From Bacteroidales bacterium (GTDB lineage Bacteria; Bacteroidota; Bacteroidia; Bacteroidales; P3), in assembly GCA_900769785.1 (NCBI GenBank), contig CAAGHV010000038.1, positions 1 to 15,109 of the forward strand: DNA of 15,109 bases, written 5' to 3'. The notes beneath the pieces were generated by a model. It was not told where the DNA came from, did not search any database, and worked only from the letters and a program-made list of their open reading frames with translations. A program made the translations under genes and the position numbers. Below are positions 1 to 7,479 of this stretch, piece by piece. Position 1 is the first letter of the stretch, and each line of letters starts with the position of its first letter.

Positions 1-131
1 TCGGACGGTGTGTTTCCATATGATTGTTGAAGTTTTTTCAACACATCACCGGAAATACCCTTACCTTGCGAATAGGCAAAATTTACATTTGCGAATATTA
101 TCGTAGCCAATAATAGATATTTTACTTTCAT
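1..131 (-). CDS. N-terminus of an exported protein, probably C1-family (PepC-like) cysteine peptidase; partial
   Basis: The 43 visible codons start at an ATG at 131 and run off the left edge. Residues 1-22 form a signal peptide: Lys2 and Lys4, a hydrophobic stretch YLLLATIIFA, then AYSQ as a likely signal peptidase I site. The mature start GKGISGDVLKKLQQSYGNTP resembles, from memory, the N-terminus of Bacteroidetes aminopeptidase C/C1-family peptidases, which begin with a GGIS...L..TP pattern. The catalytic Cys, His and Asn would lie outside the window, so the family is an inference. It has its own promoter (about 206-235) and is separated from comM by a terminator, so it is a separate transcription unit. 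Export is well supported; the enzyme identity is not. Confidence 0.5.
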   Translation of the reverse strand, partial: MKVKYLLLATIIFANVNFAYSQGKGISGDVLKKLQQSYGNTPS

Positions 132-205
132 ATTGTTTATATGTTTATTATTTATTTCTTTATTTATCAATCTAATACAAAGTCAACGCTTAACATTAGA
201 ACGTA

Positions 206-236
206 CAAAGATACTATTTTTATTTGACTTTGAAAA
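206..236 (-). promoter_or_regulatory. Bacteroidetes-type promoter for the exported peptidase gene
   Basis: The minus strand reads TATCTTTG at 213-206, a full match to the -7 consensus TAnnTTTG. A T-run (TTTT) sits 19 bases upstream in place of the -33 TTTG. The start codon is at 131, leaving a 5' leader of about 70 bases. Confidence 0.55.
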
Positions 237-400
237 ATGCTGTTCCATTTTTTAATCAAAAAAAATATAATTTCTTACATTTTCCTATGCTATTTTTTAG
301 CGTATCATCTGCAATATTTATTTCAGAATATAGCAATTAATATTCTATACCACAATATACTATCATTCTCTTTTCACTATACAATCACATCCTCTGTGGT

Positions 401-444
401 GTAGTGTAAACTACATCACGAGGTAGTTTTCTCTTCCTCGTGAT
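401..444. repeat. Two adjacent inverted repeats downstream of the comM terminator
   Basis: ATCACGAGG (415-423) pairs perfectly with CCTCGTGAT (436-444) around a 12-base loop. Next to it GTAG TGTAAA CTAC (401-414) makes a small hairpin. The same CACGAGG word occurs in both arms of the larger hairpin at 454-493, so the cluster looks like repeated copies of one element. They may act as back-up terminators or as mRNA 3'-end stabilisers for the comM operon. Confidence 0.6.
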
Positions 445-453
445 ATATATAAA

Positions 454-493
454 ACTCCCTCACGAGGTTATTTCATTTTCCTCACGAGGGAGT
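454..493 (-). terminator. Hairpin terminator of the rsmA-comM operon, minus strand
   Basis: The arms are ACTCCCTCACGAGG (454-467) and CCTCACGAGGGAGT (480-493) with a 12-base loop. Transcribed from the minus strand the arms pair along all 14 positions, two of them G-U wobbles, and a TTTTATATATAT tract follows. In plus-strand RNA the same two positions become A-C mismatches, so the structure favours the minus direction. It lies about 40 bases past the comM stop codon. Confidence 0.75.
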
Positions 494-534
494 ATAACGT
501 ATATATCGCTTATTGCAAAAATGCTACAACAGTG

Positions 535-2073
535 CTATCGTCCCCAGCTTTCTCGGTCCAAACTGCGGTAGTTTATAGCCTCACTTAGGTGGGTGGCAGT
601 TATTCTTTCAGAGTTATCCAGGTCAGCTATCGTACGTGCCACCTTCAATATCCGGTCATATGCTCTTGCGCTTAACCCCAGCCTATCCATTGCTACTTTC
701 ATAAGGTCTTGACACTCTTGGTCTATATCGCAGTATTGTCTAAACAGCTTGGTGGTCATCTGTGCGTTACAGTGTATTCCTTTATAGTCTTTATAGCGTT
801 CTTCTTGTATTTTTCGGGCTGCTATCACACGTTTTCGTATAGTTTCGCTAGACTCTCCAAGAGTTTTTTCGGCCAATGCCGAATGACTCAACGGCGTTAC
901 CTCTATATGCAAATCTATCCGATCCATCAGTGGACCACTTACTTTGGCCAAATATTTGTTTACAGCACCGGGGTGGCATGTACACTCTATATCGGGATGG
1001 TTGTAATATCCGCATGGGCAAGGATTCATGGCAGCTACTAGCACAAACGATGCCGGATATTCGGTAGTCATTTTGGCACGACTTATAGTAATTCTCCTTT
1101 CCTCCATTGGTTGACGCAATACCTCTAGTACCGAGCGTTTAAACTCCGGCAACTCATCTAGAAATAGCACACCATTGTGCGACAAACTTATCTCGCCCGG
1201 CTGTGGATTGGTACCACCGCCAACCAAGGCCACATCTGATATTGTATGATGTGGGTTGCGGAAAGGGCGTACCGATATAAGGGCATCTTCCTTGCGCATC
1301 TTTCCGGCTACGGAGTGTATCTTGGTTGTTTCTAACGACTCATGAAGGTTTAGAGGTGGCAGTATCGATGGCATACGCTTGGCAAGCATTGTCTTACCCG
1401 AACCCGGAGGGCCTATAAGTATCACGTTGTGGCCACCGGCGGCAGCTATTTCCAATGCCCGCTTGATGTTCTCCTGCCCTTTTACGTCAGAGAAATCGAA
1501 CTCATACTCACACAAGCTGTCGTAAAACTCCTTACGGGTGTCAAACTCGGTACATTCCAATGTACCGTTGCCTTCAAAGAAATCAATCACCTGACCTATG
1601 TTGTAGGCACCATACACCTCCAGGTCGTTCACTATGGCAGCTTCTCGGGCATTGGCAGCAGGTAGTATTATACCTTTAAAACCCTTGTTTCTAGCTTCTA
1701 TAGCTATAGGTAACACTCCTTTTATAGGTTGTAAACTACCATCGAGCGACAATTCGCCCATAATAATATATTCACCTATGTTGTCGGCCTTTATCTGTTC
1801 TGATGCTGCCAATATACCTATGGCCAATGTAAGGTCGTAGGCCGACCCCTCCTTCTTGATATCGGCAGGAGCCATATTTATCACTATCTTTCGACCGGGT
1901 ATGCGATAGCCATGCTGAGTTAAAGCCGACTCTATACGTTGTTGACTCTCCTTTACTGCATTGTCGGGCAAACCCACTAGCGAAAAGAACGCTCCCGGTT
2001 CAACATTAACCTCCACGGTTATCGTCATCGCATTAACACCATAAATAGCGCTACCATAAGTTTTTACCAACAT
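535..2073 (-). CDS. comM: YifB/ComM family Mg-chelatase-like AAA+ ATPase
   Basis: At 512 residues this has the family's usual length. ComM-type proteins are hexameric AAA+ helicases that promote branch migration during integration of incoming DNA in naturally competent bacteria; in many others the role is unknown. The N-terminal ChlI-like domain covers residues 1-170 (YGVNAMTITVEV ... LPDNAVKES ... MAPADIKKEG). The ATPase core has Walker A GPPGSGKT (221-228), Walker B GVLFLDELPE (301-310), and a sensor region around AAMNPCPCG (347-355). Four Cys at 352, 354, 364 and 366 could bind zinc. The start at 2073 gives the family N-terminus MLVKTYGSA. It is the last gene of the rsmA operon, 7 bases after the DUF4296 gene, and is followed by the terminator at 454-493. 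Confidence 0.95.
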   Translation of the reverse strand: MLVKTYGSAIYGVNAMTITVEVNVEPGAFFSLVGLPDNAVKESQQRIESALTQHGYRIPGRKIVINMAPADIKKEGSAYDLTLAIGILAASEQIKADNIGEYIIMGELSLDGSLQPIKGVLPIAIEARNKGFKGIILPAANAREAAIVNDLEVYGAYNIGQVIDFFEGNGTLECTEFDTRKEFYDSLCEYEFDFSDVKGQENIKRALEIAAAGGHNVILIGPPGSGKTMLAKRMPSILPPLNLHESLETTKIHSVAGKMRKEDALISVRPFRNPHHTISDVALVGGGTNPQPGEISLSHNGVLFLDELPEFKRSVLEVLRQPMEERRITISRAKMTTEYPASFVLVAAMNPCPCGYYNHPDIECTCHPGAVNKYLAKVSGPLMDRIDLHIEVTPLSHSALAEKTLGESSETIRKRVIAARKIQEERYKDYKGIHCNAQMTTKLFRQYCDIDQECQDLMKVAMDRLGLSARAYDRILKVARTIADLDNSERITATHLSEAINYRSLDRESWGR

Positions 2074-2080
2074 ATCTCTA

Positions 2081-2446
2081 TTATTTTTGATCCAACTGTT
2101 GTATTACCTTTTCATATATAGCCCTAAATTTTTCGGGATGGTCTGTATAATAGGCTATACTTTTCTCAAACTTATCCAATGTCAACCCATTTTTCTTAAG
2201 CACCTCTTGTTGCGTGTATTTCACAGCATTGGAATAGCCTATCGAGTCGTCGGTATATTCTATCGAAAAATAAGCACTAGCCCAATGCATCTCTACCAAC
2301 ATAGGCACCATTACATCTTCGGTTATTATATCGGCAGGCATATCGTCCGATTTGCACGAACACACAAGCACCATAGCACATACCATAGGCACTACCAATT
2401 TCGACACCCGATGGGCAACACATTGTATTTTACCACAATATATCAT
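2081..2446 (-). CDS. DUF4296 family small lipoprotein
   Basis: About 121 residues with a hydrophobic N-terminal segment ending in VLVCSC at residues 26-31. Cys31 is the likely lipidation site, followed by charged KSDDMPADI. The rest is predicted mostly helical (ITEDVMVPMLVEMHWASA ... YTQQEVLKKNGLTLDKFEKSIAYY), the pattern of DUF4296, a Bacteroidetes family of unknown function. I chose the ATG at 2446; a GTG at 2452, directly after the stop of the MntP-like gene, would add two residues. It sits within the rsmA-comM operon, only 7 bases before comM. No enzymatic motif is visible. Confidence 0.75.
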   Translation of the reverse strand: MIYCGKIQCVAHRVSKLVVPMVCAMVLVCSCKSDDMPADIITEDVMVPMLVEMHWASAYFSIEYTDDSIGYSNAVKYTQQEVLKKNGLTLDKFEKSIAYYTDHPEKFRAIYEKVIQQLDQK

Positions 2447-2452
2447 AATCAC

Positions 2453-3010
2453 CTATTCAAAAAATAGTTTTATTGCCAATTCTACAAACAGCATTGCCTC
2501 GGCACCTACCAACAAGCGGGCAGGCATTTTGGCTTTTTGCCTGCCTACAAATATTCCTACTATCGATGCCACAAAACCCAAAACCAATGTAAGAATCATA
2601 GTTAATTTCAGACATGAAGTATCAAAAGTAAAACCTATACCCATACCTATTATAAAAGCATCCATAGCCGCTGCAATACCCAAAAATAGTATCGACTTGA
2701 AATCGGGCACATATATTGCATCTCTAACACCCTGTTTCTTGATGGCATTAACAGCCAATTTTATTACTACAATAATCAACACACCCGATGTAAGCCACTT
2801 GTCGTAAGTAAGCTCGCCTATATTGAACAAACTTGTTACCCACACACCGGCATAAAAACACATACATTGTAGGCCCACCATCACCACCGATTGCAATATA
2901 CCTCTGGTATATCTCATATTGGTACCACGTGCGGTAGCCGTCGAAACCACAAGCAGACTAGCTGCAAAAGCGATACTAAGAACTATCGAATCTAAAACAG
3001 ATAATGTCAT
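2453..3010 (-). CDS. MntP-like (YebN family) six-helix membrane protein, putative metal efflux
   Basis: The 185-residue protein has six predicted membrane segments in two repeats. The second repeat fits MntP, the manganese exporter, well: AAAMDAFIIGMGIGF (113-127) keeps the intramembrane Asp (D117), followed by FVASIVGIFVGRQ and a closing helix. The first repeat reads LSIAFAASLLVVSTA where MntP has SMDAFAAS, so the matching Asp is absent. Its substrate may therefore differ from manganese. It lies 22 bases after rsmA and abuts the lipoprotein gene, as part of the same operon. Confidence 0.75.
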   Translation of the reverse strand: MTLSVLDSIVLSIAFAASLLVVSTATARGTNMRYTRGILQSVVMVGLQCMCFYAGVWVTSLFNIGELTYDKWLTSGVLIIVVIKLAVNAIKKQGVRDAIYVPDFKSILFLGIAAAMDAFIIGMGIGFTFDTSCLKLTMILTLVLGFVASIVGIFVGRQKAKMPARLLVGAEAMLFVELAIKLFFE

Positions 3011-3032
3011 ATTTTTTATTAATTTGCTTTTA

Positions 3033-3806
3033 CTATTCTTTTTCCAATATTTTTGTAATCTCTATAAAATCATCGGCCGACAGCTGCTCGGCTCTTGCTT
3101 GCAAGAAATTATCCGGAATATTTTCCAAATTCTTGTTCAATGCTTTCAGGGCATTACGCAACGTTTTACGGCGTTGGTTAAAGCCTGCTTTCACCACTTG
3201 AACAAACAAGGCCTCGTCGCAATCCAAAGCCTCCACATCATTACGTACCAAACGAATAACTGCCGATTTAACCTTTGGTGGAGGATTAAACACATGCTCA
3301 TCAACGGTAAACAGATACTCTATATCATAATATACCGACAACAGCACGCTCAGTATTCCATATATCTTGCTACCCGGCTTGGCAGCCACCCTTTCGGCCA
3401 CCTCCTTTTGGAACATGCCCACCACCTCGGGTATCTGACTGCGGTTTTCAAATACCTTAAACAATATCTGACTGGAAATATTGTAAGGGAAATTGCCTAT
3501 TACCGAAAACTTCTCGGCCAAAAACAATTTAGATAAATCCAACTTCAAAAAATCGCCAAAATAAATATGATTCTTCAACTCCGGATAATGATTTTCCAGA
3601 TAATGAACCGACTCTTCATCTATTTCTATAACCCAAAAATTGGGATAATTGCGTTGCAACACATACTTAGTAAGTACCCCCATTCCGGGACCTATCTCCA
3701 ACACATTGCCCACCCTATCCGACAGACTTTCAGATATTCGGCGAGCTATATTCTCGTCCTTCAAGAAGTGCTGTCCCAGATATTTTTTTGCTTTTACCAA
3801 ATCCAT
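3033..3806 (-). CDS. rsmA: 16S rRNA dimethyladenosine transferase RsmA (KsgA)
   Basis: RsmA uses S-adenosylmethionine to dimethylate two adjacent adenines near the 3' end of 16S rRNA late in 30S assembly. The 257-residue protein begins MDLVKAKKYLGQHFL, the family signature. The SAM-binding motif I is LEIGPGMG (36-43), an acidic ribose-binding segment IEIDEE is at 60-65, and the catalytic NFPY motif is at 105-108. The C-terminal helical domain contains PPPKVKSAVIRL and FNQRRKTLRNAL. I chose the ATG at 3806 because the family N-terminus starts there; an upstream extension to 3839 uses TTG and overlaps the promoter. It is the first gene of a four-gene operon and is divergent from rbfA, another 30S maturation factor. 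Confidence 0.97.
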   Translation of the reverse strand: MDLVKAKKYLGQHFLKDENIARRISESLSDRVGNVLEIGPGMGVLTKYVLQRNYPNFWVIEIDEESVHYLENHYPELKNHIYFGDFLKLDLSKLFLAEKFSVIGNFPYNISSQILFKVFENRSQIPEVVGMFQKEVAERVAAKPGSKIYGILSVLLSVYYDIEYLFTVDEHVFNPPPKVKSAVIRLVRNDVEALDCDEALFVQVVKAGFNQRRKTLRNALKALNKNLENIPDNFLQARAEQLSADDFIEITKILEKE

Positions 3807-3826
3807 ATATCCATTGTTTTGATTTG

Positions 3827-3834
3827 CAAAACTA
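3827..3834 (-). promoter_or_regulatory. -7 element of the rsmA operon promoter
   Basis: The minus strand reads TAGTTTTG at 3834-3827, a full TAnnTTTG match, 21 bases before the rsmA ATG. No clean -33 TTTG is seen at the expected spacing. Confidence 0.5.
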
Positions 3835-3991
3835 CACAAAATATTGCAATTTGTCGGTTTTATTTGTTAGAAAATTTCAACTTTGACGTATCAAAACTCA
3901 AAAATACCTCTTTCCCAACCCTTACAAGCAAACTTAATAGTCTATCAGACCATATACAACAGCATGATTTTCAAGAAAGAAAAAAAATAAC

Positions 3992-4022
3992 TTTTCAATA
4001 TAAATATTTATTAGTACCTTTG
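3992..4022 (+). promoter_or_regulatory. rbfA promoter with very short spacing to the start codon
   Basis: TACCTTTG at 4015-4022 matches TAnnTTTG, with TTTT at 3992-3995 exactly 19 bases upstream as a -33 substitute. The rbfA ATG begins at 4029, so transcription would start within a few bases of the ATG, giving a leaderless or almost leaderless mRNA. Confidence 0.6.
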
Positions 4023-4028
4023 CAAAAT

Positions 4029-4373
4029 ATGGAAAGTACAAGACAACAAAAAATAGCTCGACTTATACAACAAGATATGAGCGAGATTTTTCAGAAAGAA
4101 ACCAAAAGCATATTTGGCAATTCGATGATTACCGTTACACGTGTACGTATATCGCCCGACTTGTCTATAGCACGTATTTTGGTAAGCATCTTCCCTATCG
4201 GTGGCGATTCGAAAGATGAGGTAATGAACAAGATACAGGAAAACATTCCCGACCTTCGGCGTAGGTTGGGCTACCGTGTTGGTAAGCAATTGCGCATAAT
4301 TCCCAACTTGTTTTTCTATTTAGACGACTCGTTGGACTATATCGAAAATATCGAAAATTTGCTGAAACAATAG
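4029..4373 (+). CDS. rbfA: Ribosome-binding factor A (RbfA)
   Basis: RbfA binds the 30S subunit near the 5' helix of 16S rRNA and is needed for its maturation, especially in the cold. The 114-residue protein is of normal length and forms a single KH-like domain. Seen features are the family start MESTRQQKIARLIQQDMSEI, the strand VTRVRISPDLSIARILVSIF (38-57) and the end RRRLGYRVGKQLRIIPNLFF followed by D-D-S. The start at 4029 is set by the family N-terminus; in-frame sequence upstream is not RbfA-like. The LolC/E-type permease gene follows after 46 bases and is probably cotranscribed. Confidence 0.96.
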   Translation: MESTRQQKIARLIQQDMSEIFQKETKSIFGNSMITVTRVRISPDLSIARILVSIFPIGGDSKDEVMNKIQENIPDLRRRLGYRVGKQLRIIPNLFFYLDDSLDYIENIENLLKQ

Positions 4374-4419
4374 CTCATACCACATATTAGTCCGGGTTCT
4401 ACAACAACACAATCAAAAC

Positions 4420-5631
4420 ATGAAACTTGCTCTGTTTATAGCACGTCGATACCTATTTTCGCAAAAAAGGCGAAGTGTAATCAACGTTATTTCGTGGATT
4501 TCGCTTATAGGCATTGCCATTAGTTCCATGGCTCTGATTGTAGTATTGTCGGTATATAATGGTATTGGCACCCTCACCCAATCGTTATTCAACATCTTCG
4601 ATCCCGAACTGAAAATAGAGGCCACCGAAGGCAAAACTTTCCACCTTGACGACATTGCTTACAACGATATAATATCGTTGCCCACAGTATCATATGCCTC
4701 GCCCATTGTGGAAGAAAATATGTGGATTACATACAAGGAACGAAACAAGATAGCCACAGTGCGTGGCGTAGCCGACAACTATGCCGCCATGACGGGGATA
4801 GACACCATGCTACACCTAGGCCGCTTCGAACTTACAAACAGCCAATCAAACCAATACATAGTGATGGGATTGGGAGTGTATTACGAACTAGGTATCAACA
4901 GCTACGATGCCCATACCCCTGTGGGAATACACATTCCCAAACGCAATGCAGCCATAGGCGGACTATCGTTCGAGAGAGCTTTCAATAGCGAATACGCCCT
5001 TACAACAGGCGCTTTTAATATACAGGACGACTTCGACAGAAAATATATATTGGCCAACATCGACTTTGTTAGGCAGCTTATGAATTACACCTCCGATGAG
5101 GTATCGTGGATAGCTATCAATGTGCTGCATCCTGATGATCTATCTAGCACCAAAGCCGAAATACAACGCTTGCTTGGCAAAGGCTATACAGTAAAAGACC
5201 GCTTCGACCAGCAACCCCTCTACTACAAGATTTTCAAATCCGAACGTATGGCCATATTTCTTGTGGCAGCTCTTATTGTACTTATATCCACCCTCAACCT
5301 CATTTCGTCACTATCGTTGCTTATCATAGATAAACGCAAAGATATCAATACCCTTAAATGTATGGGAGCCAACAAGCACCTTATCCGAACAACCTTCTTT
5401 ACCGAAGGCCTACTTATAGCCTTGGTGGGAGTACTCAGTGGTATGGCAGCAGGCTTTGCGGTATGCCTATTACAGCAAGAGTTTGGAATCATCAAAATGG
5501 GCGAAAACTTTGTAGTAAGCAGTTTTCCGGTGGCTATGCGGGCAGTGGACTTTGTGGCAGTATTTGTACTTGTATCACTACTATCACTAGTAGCCATCAC
5601 CTATTCGGTGTTCCGAAACAAATTTGAATAG
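4420..5631 (+). CDS. LolC/LolE-type (FtsX/MacB_PCD) ABC transporter permease
   Basis: This 403-residue inner-membrane protein has the layout of LolC/LolE permeases, which extract lipoproteins from the inner membrane. A first membrane helix (about 22-46) follows the N-terminal ARRYLFSQKRRSVINVI. A large periplasmic MacB-like domain (about 50-270) comes next, then three helices at about 277-303, 328-352 and 377-397. The cytoplasmic loop DKRKDINTLKCMGA (304-317) is the coupling segment that contacts the ATPase, and resembles the family's RRxEIxxLKxxGA. No ATPase gene is adjacent. It probably shares the rbfA transcript. Its stop is 5 bases from the end of the broken Rhs cassette, so it marks the edge of the conserved chromosome. 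Confidence 0.9.
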   Translation: MKLALFIARRYLFSQKRRSVINVISWISLIGIAISSMALIVVLSVYNGIGTLTQSLFNIFDPELKIEATEGKTFHLDDIAYNDIISLPTVSYASPIVEENMWITYKERNKIATVRGVADNYAAMTGIDTMLHLGRFELTNSQSNQYIVMGLGVYYELGINSYDAHTPVGIHIPKRNAAIGGLSFERAFNSEYALTTGAFNIQDDFDRKYILANIDFVRQLMNYTSDEVSWIAINVLHPDDLSSTKAEIQRLLGKGYTVKDRFDQQPLYYKIFKSERMAIFLVAALIVLISTLNLISSLSLLIIDKRKDINTLKCMGANKHLIRTTFFTEGLLIALVGVLSGMAAGFAVCLLQQEFGIIKMGENFVVSSFPVAMRAVDFVAVFVLVSLLSLVAITYSVFRNKFE

Positions 5632-5636
5632 ACAGC

Positions 5637-5801
5637 CTACCAACAGCCAACCACATATCCAAACAAAAACCAAAAGTCCGTCATTAAATCCGAATCATAA
5701 TACCGTGCTCCAAAGTAGGAAAAGCCTGTCTCTGAGTCTCTTTCTTTCCCGGTAGAGGTTCGGGGTGGTTTTGGGTTATATTTCAAGTGGTTTTGTAGCA
5801 T
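5637..5801 (-). pseudogene. Broken seventh Rhs cassette (G), leader plus half core only
   Basis: An ATG at 5801 starts a 54-codon frame: MLQNHLKYNPKPPRTS, then 25 codons of Rhs core ending in YYDSDLMT. Homology to the other cores stops there (base 5679), exactly where cassette F reads DLMT-AWLSVDP. The last 13 residues (DFWFLFGYVVGCW) match nothing in the array. The second half of the core, the toxin and its partner are gone. Its leader resembles that of cassette F (MHQNYIKYNA) and it keeps a decayed copy of the same promoter block. It is best read as the eroded far end of the array. Confidence 0.85.
5679..5753 (-). repeat. Rhs core repeat G, 5' 25 codons only
   Basis: Covers TGKERD to SDLMT. 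In its first 44 bases it differs from the copy in F at a single base. The remaining 33 codons are deleted. Confidence 0.9.
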
Positions 5802-5823
5802 ATTTTACTCTGTTTTTCGATTT

Positions 5824-5847
5824 GTAAAGATACACATTTATTTTGGA
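5824..5847 (-). promoter_or_regulatory. Decayed promoter block of cassette G
   Basis: Shares the 15-base word TACACATTTATTTTG (5831-5845, plus strand) with the block before cassette F, at the identical distance of 30 bases from the ATG. The -7 box reads TATCTTTA, one mismatch to TAnnTTTG, and no -33 TTTG is seen, so it may be inactive. Confidence 0.5.
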
Positions 5848-6585
5848 TTACCACCTTGGTGAGTACTTAGCATTAAATCCTTTTATACTATCCATCAAAA
5901 TGTGAAATTCCGAAGGTGCAAATGTTCTATTATTCATTGGTAAAAAAGTTGTCAGTATATCATAATCATAGGTATAGTAATTCCTCTGTTCTGGCTCTAT
6001 TTTTGCATTAATAGTATTTTTCTCTGACTCAAAGAAATCAAGAATTTCCTGCATAGACTTTCCTTTGCTTAACATATTCGCAATCATATCTAAAAAAACA
6101 GACATAGCCATTGGGCGACCTAACTCTGAAGATTCTTTTTCCTTTTCTTTATAATATTGTACATTCTGAATATTCCATTTTACATTTGCACTTATCGAAC
6201 TCCTATTGAAAAAGAACTGCATAATCATTTCTGCATCATCATTCGAAGGTACAATATAGTCTTCCAAAGCACAGTCCGTTGAATAATAATAAAATGGCCA
6301 ACTATAAGTAGTTAATACAGTACCATATTCATTTATATTCACCTCATAGCGAGAACACCCCGGAATATCCAAAGTATCTTTATTCCCTTGTTCATTGAGT
6401 ATAATGATTCGCAAAGCACACCCTCTATCTCTATTTGGTTCATCTTCTGTCGATAAACAACTAGTTATTTTCACTTTTTTCATATCTATGAAAAAAACTA
6501 CTTGTCCGAAACTTTTACCTAACATTGAAATTGTTAGCACCGTAATTATTGCGATTTTTCTTATTAGATTATTGTTGTTTTTCAT
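5848..6585 (-). CDS. Immunity protein of module F, exported, family not recognised
   Basis: A 245-residue protein with a clear signal peptide: NNNNLIRKIAIITVLTISML then GKSFGQ at about residue 28, so the mature part is periplasmic or secreted. Its ATG overlaps the stop of toxin F by 4 bases (ATGA), so translation is coupled. The mature region has no motif I recognise; it is rich in Tyr, Asn and Glu, with Cys at 38, 49, 59 and 85 by count. The role as immunity protein is inferred from position and coupling alone. An exported antidote fits the cell-wall target predicted for toxin F. Confidence 0.75.
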   Translation of the reverse strand: MKNNNNLIRKIAIITVLTISMLGKSFGQVVFFIDMKKVKITSCLSTEDEPNRDRGCALRIIILNEQGNKDTLDIPGCSRYEVNINEYGTVLTTYSWPFYYYSTDCALEDYIVPSNDDAEMIMQFFFNRSSISANVKWNIQNVQYYKEKEKESSELGRPMAMSVFLDMIANMLSKGKSMQEILDFFESEKNTINAKIEPEQRNYYTYDYDILTTFLPMNNRTFAPSEFHILMDSIKGFNAKYSPRW

Positions 6586-7457
6586 TTCCTTATTATTACA
6601 GTTGGACTCCTAAAATTCCCATCATTGTCTCCAAAGTTATAAAAATCCCTACGTCGGGTTGTGTTCCCTGCAGTTCTTGGCATGAGTACATTTTCTCTTT
6701 TAGAGAATGCACCAGCATATGTAAAAAAATTAGAAATAGCTTGACGAGAATTTTCTATATCGAATTTTTTTCCATTATTATTTGAAGTGTATGAATATGC
6801 TAATAATATACATCCTGATGACCAATCTATATTTGCACCATAGTGAAATCGTATCCCTGGAGTTGCACCATTACCAGATAAACCAATATAATTAAGCCAA
6901 TGTTTACCTTTTCCTACATATGTAGAATATATACCTTCTCCATTATGATGATATTTTTGTGATTTAGCAGATCTTTGTAAGACAAATCCAACTTCGCTTG
7001 TTCCTGATAAATGATAAACACCAAAAGATTCATCTAAAACGCTATTATCCTCAAGTAATAGAATATTCATACGATTCCCATAATCTCCATTATCAAAAAT
7101 AGTTTGAGAGGTATTTCCACTAGCATCCGTAACATTAAAAACATCACTTCCTTCAGAAATAATAGGTTCATTACAAATCCATCGTCCCTCTGAAGAATTG
7201 TACTGTATATTAACTGTATCAAGTCCGTTAGGATCAATAACTCTAACCGGGTTCCACCCACAATAAGCATAAGGCGACAGCGATGGATACTTATCCGCCA
7301 TAGGGTCTACAGACAGCCACGCAGTCATCAAATCCGAATCGTAGTACCTAGCTCCAAAGTAGGAAAAGCCTGTCTCTGAGTCTCTTTCCTTCCCGGTAGA
7401 GGATTGAGAGGATTTTTGCGGTGTTTCAGCGTTATATTTTATATAGTTTTGATGCAT
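6582..7457 (-). CDS. Orphan Rhs toxin F, L,D-transpeptidase-like/DUF5675-type H...SSGC domain
   Basis: The 291-residue protein has a 20-residue leader (MHQNYIKYNAETPQKSSQSS), the Rhs core at 21-78 ending in DPNG, and a C-terminal domain at 79-291. The domain holds GIRFHYGANIDWSSGCILL with His205 and Cys216. This H-x(10)-C arrangement with SxGC before an Ile/Leu pair recalls the YkuD L,D-transpeptidase fold and DUF5675 proteins, so a peptidoglycan target is likely. I place the start at the ATG at 7457, 24 bases past the promoter's -7 box. A more distal ATG at 7493 would put that box inside the coding sequence. The partner gene overlaps by 4 bases. Core identity is certain; the enzymatic class is an inference from the motif. 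Confidence 0.85.
   Translation of the reverse strand: MHQNYIKYNAETPQKSSQSSTGKERDSETGFSYFGARYYDSDLMTAWLSVDPMADKYPSLSPYAYCGWNPVRVIDPNGLDTVNIQYNSSEGRWICNEPIISEGSDVFNVTDASGNTSQTIFDNGDYGNRMNILLLEDNSVLDESFGVYHLSGTSEVGFVLQRSAKSQKYHHNGEGIYSTYVGKGKHWLNYIGLSGNGATPGIRFHYGANIDWSSGCILLAYSYTSNNNGKKFDIENSRQAISNFFTYAGAFSKRENVLMPRTAGNTTRRRDFYNFGDNDGNFRSPTVIIRK
7224..7397 (-). repeat. Rhs core repeat F
   Basis: 58 codons, TGKERD to IDPNG. The middle part shares with core C the variant that encodes TAWLSVDP (GGGTCTACAGACAGCCACGCAG on the plus strand), while its start is closest to G. Confidence 0.95.
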
Positions 7458-7479
7458 ATTCTTCGGTTGTTTTCGAGGT

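Larger units (their letters stand above)
132..534. other. Gene-free intergenic region, AT-rich with an inverted-repeat cluster
   Basis: No credible coding sequence lies here. The right part (401-493) holds three stacked inverted repeats, listed separately; 206-236 holds the promoter of the leftmost gene. The rest (about 240-400) is AT-rich with long A and T runs, and I see no RNA gene or clear motif in it. Confidence 0.6.

Noticed and set aside
709..2467. Several plus-strand open frames opposite comM and the lipoprotein gene
   Set aside because: All are antisense to conserved genes and lack recognisable sequence.
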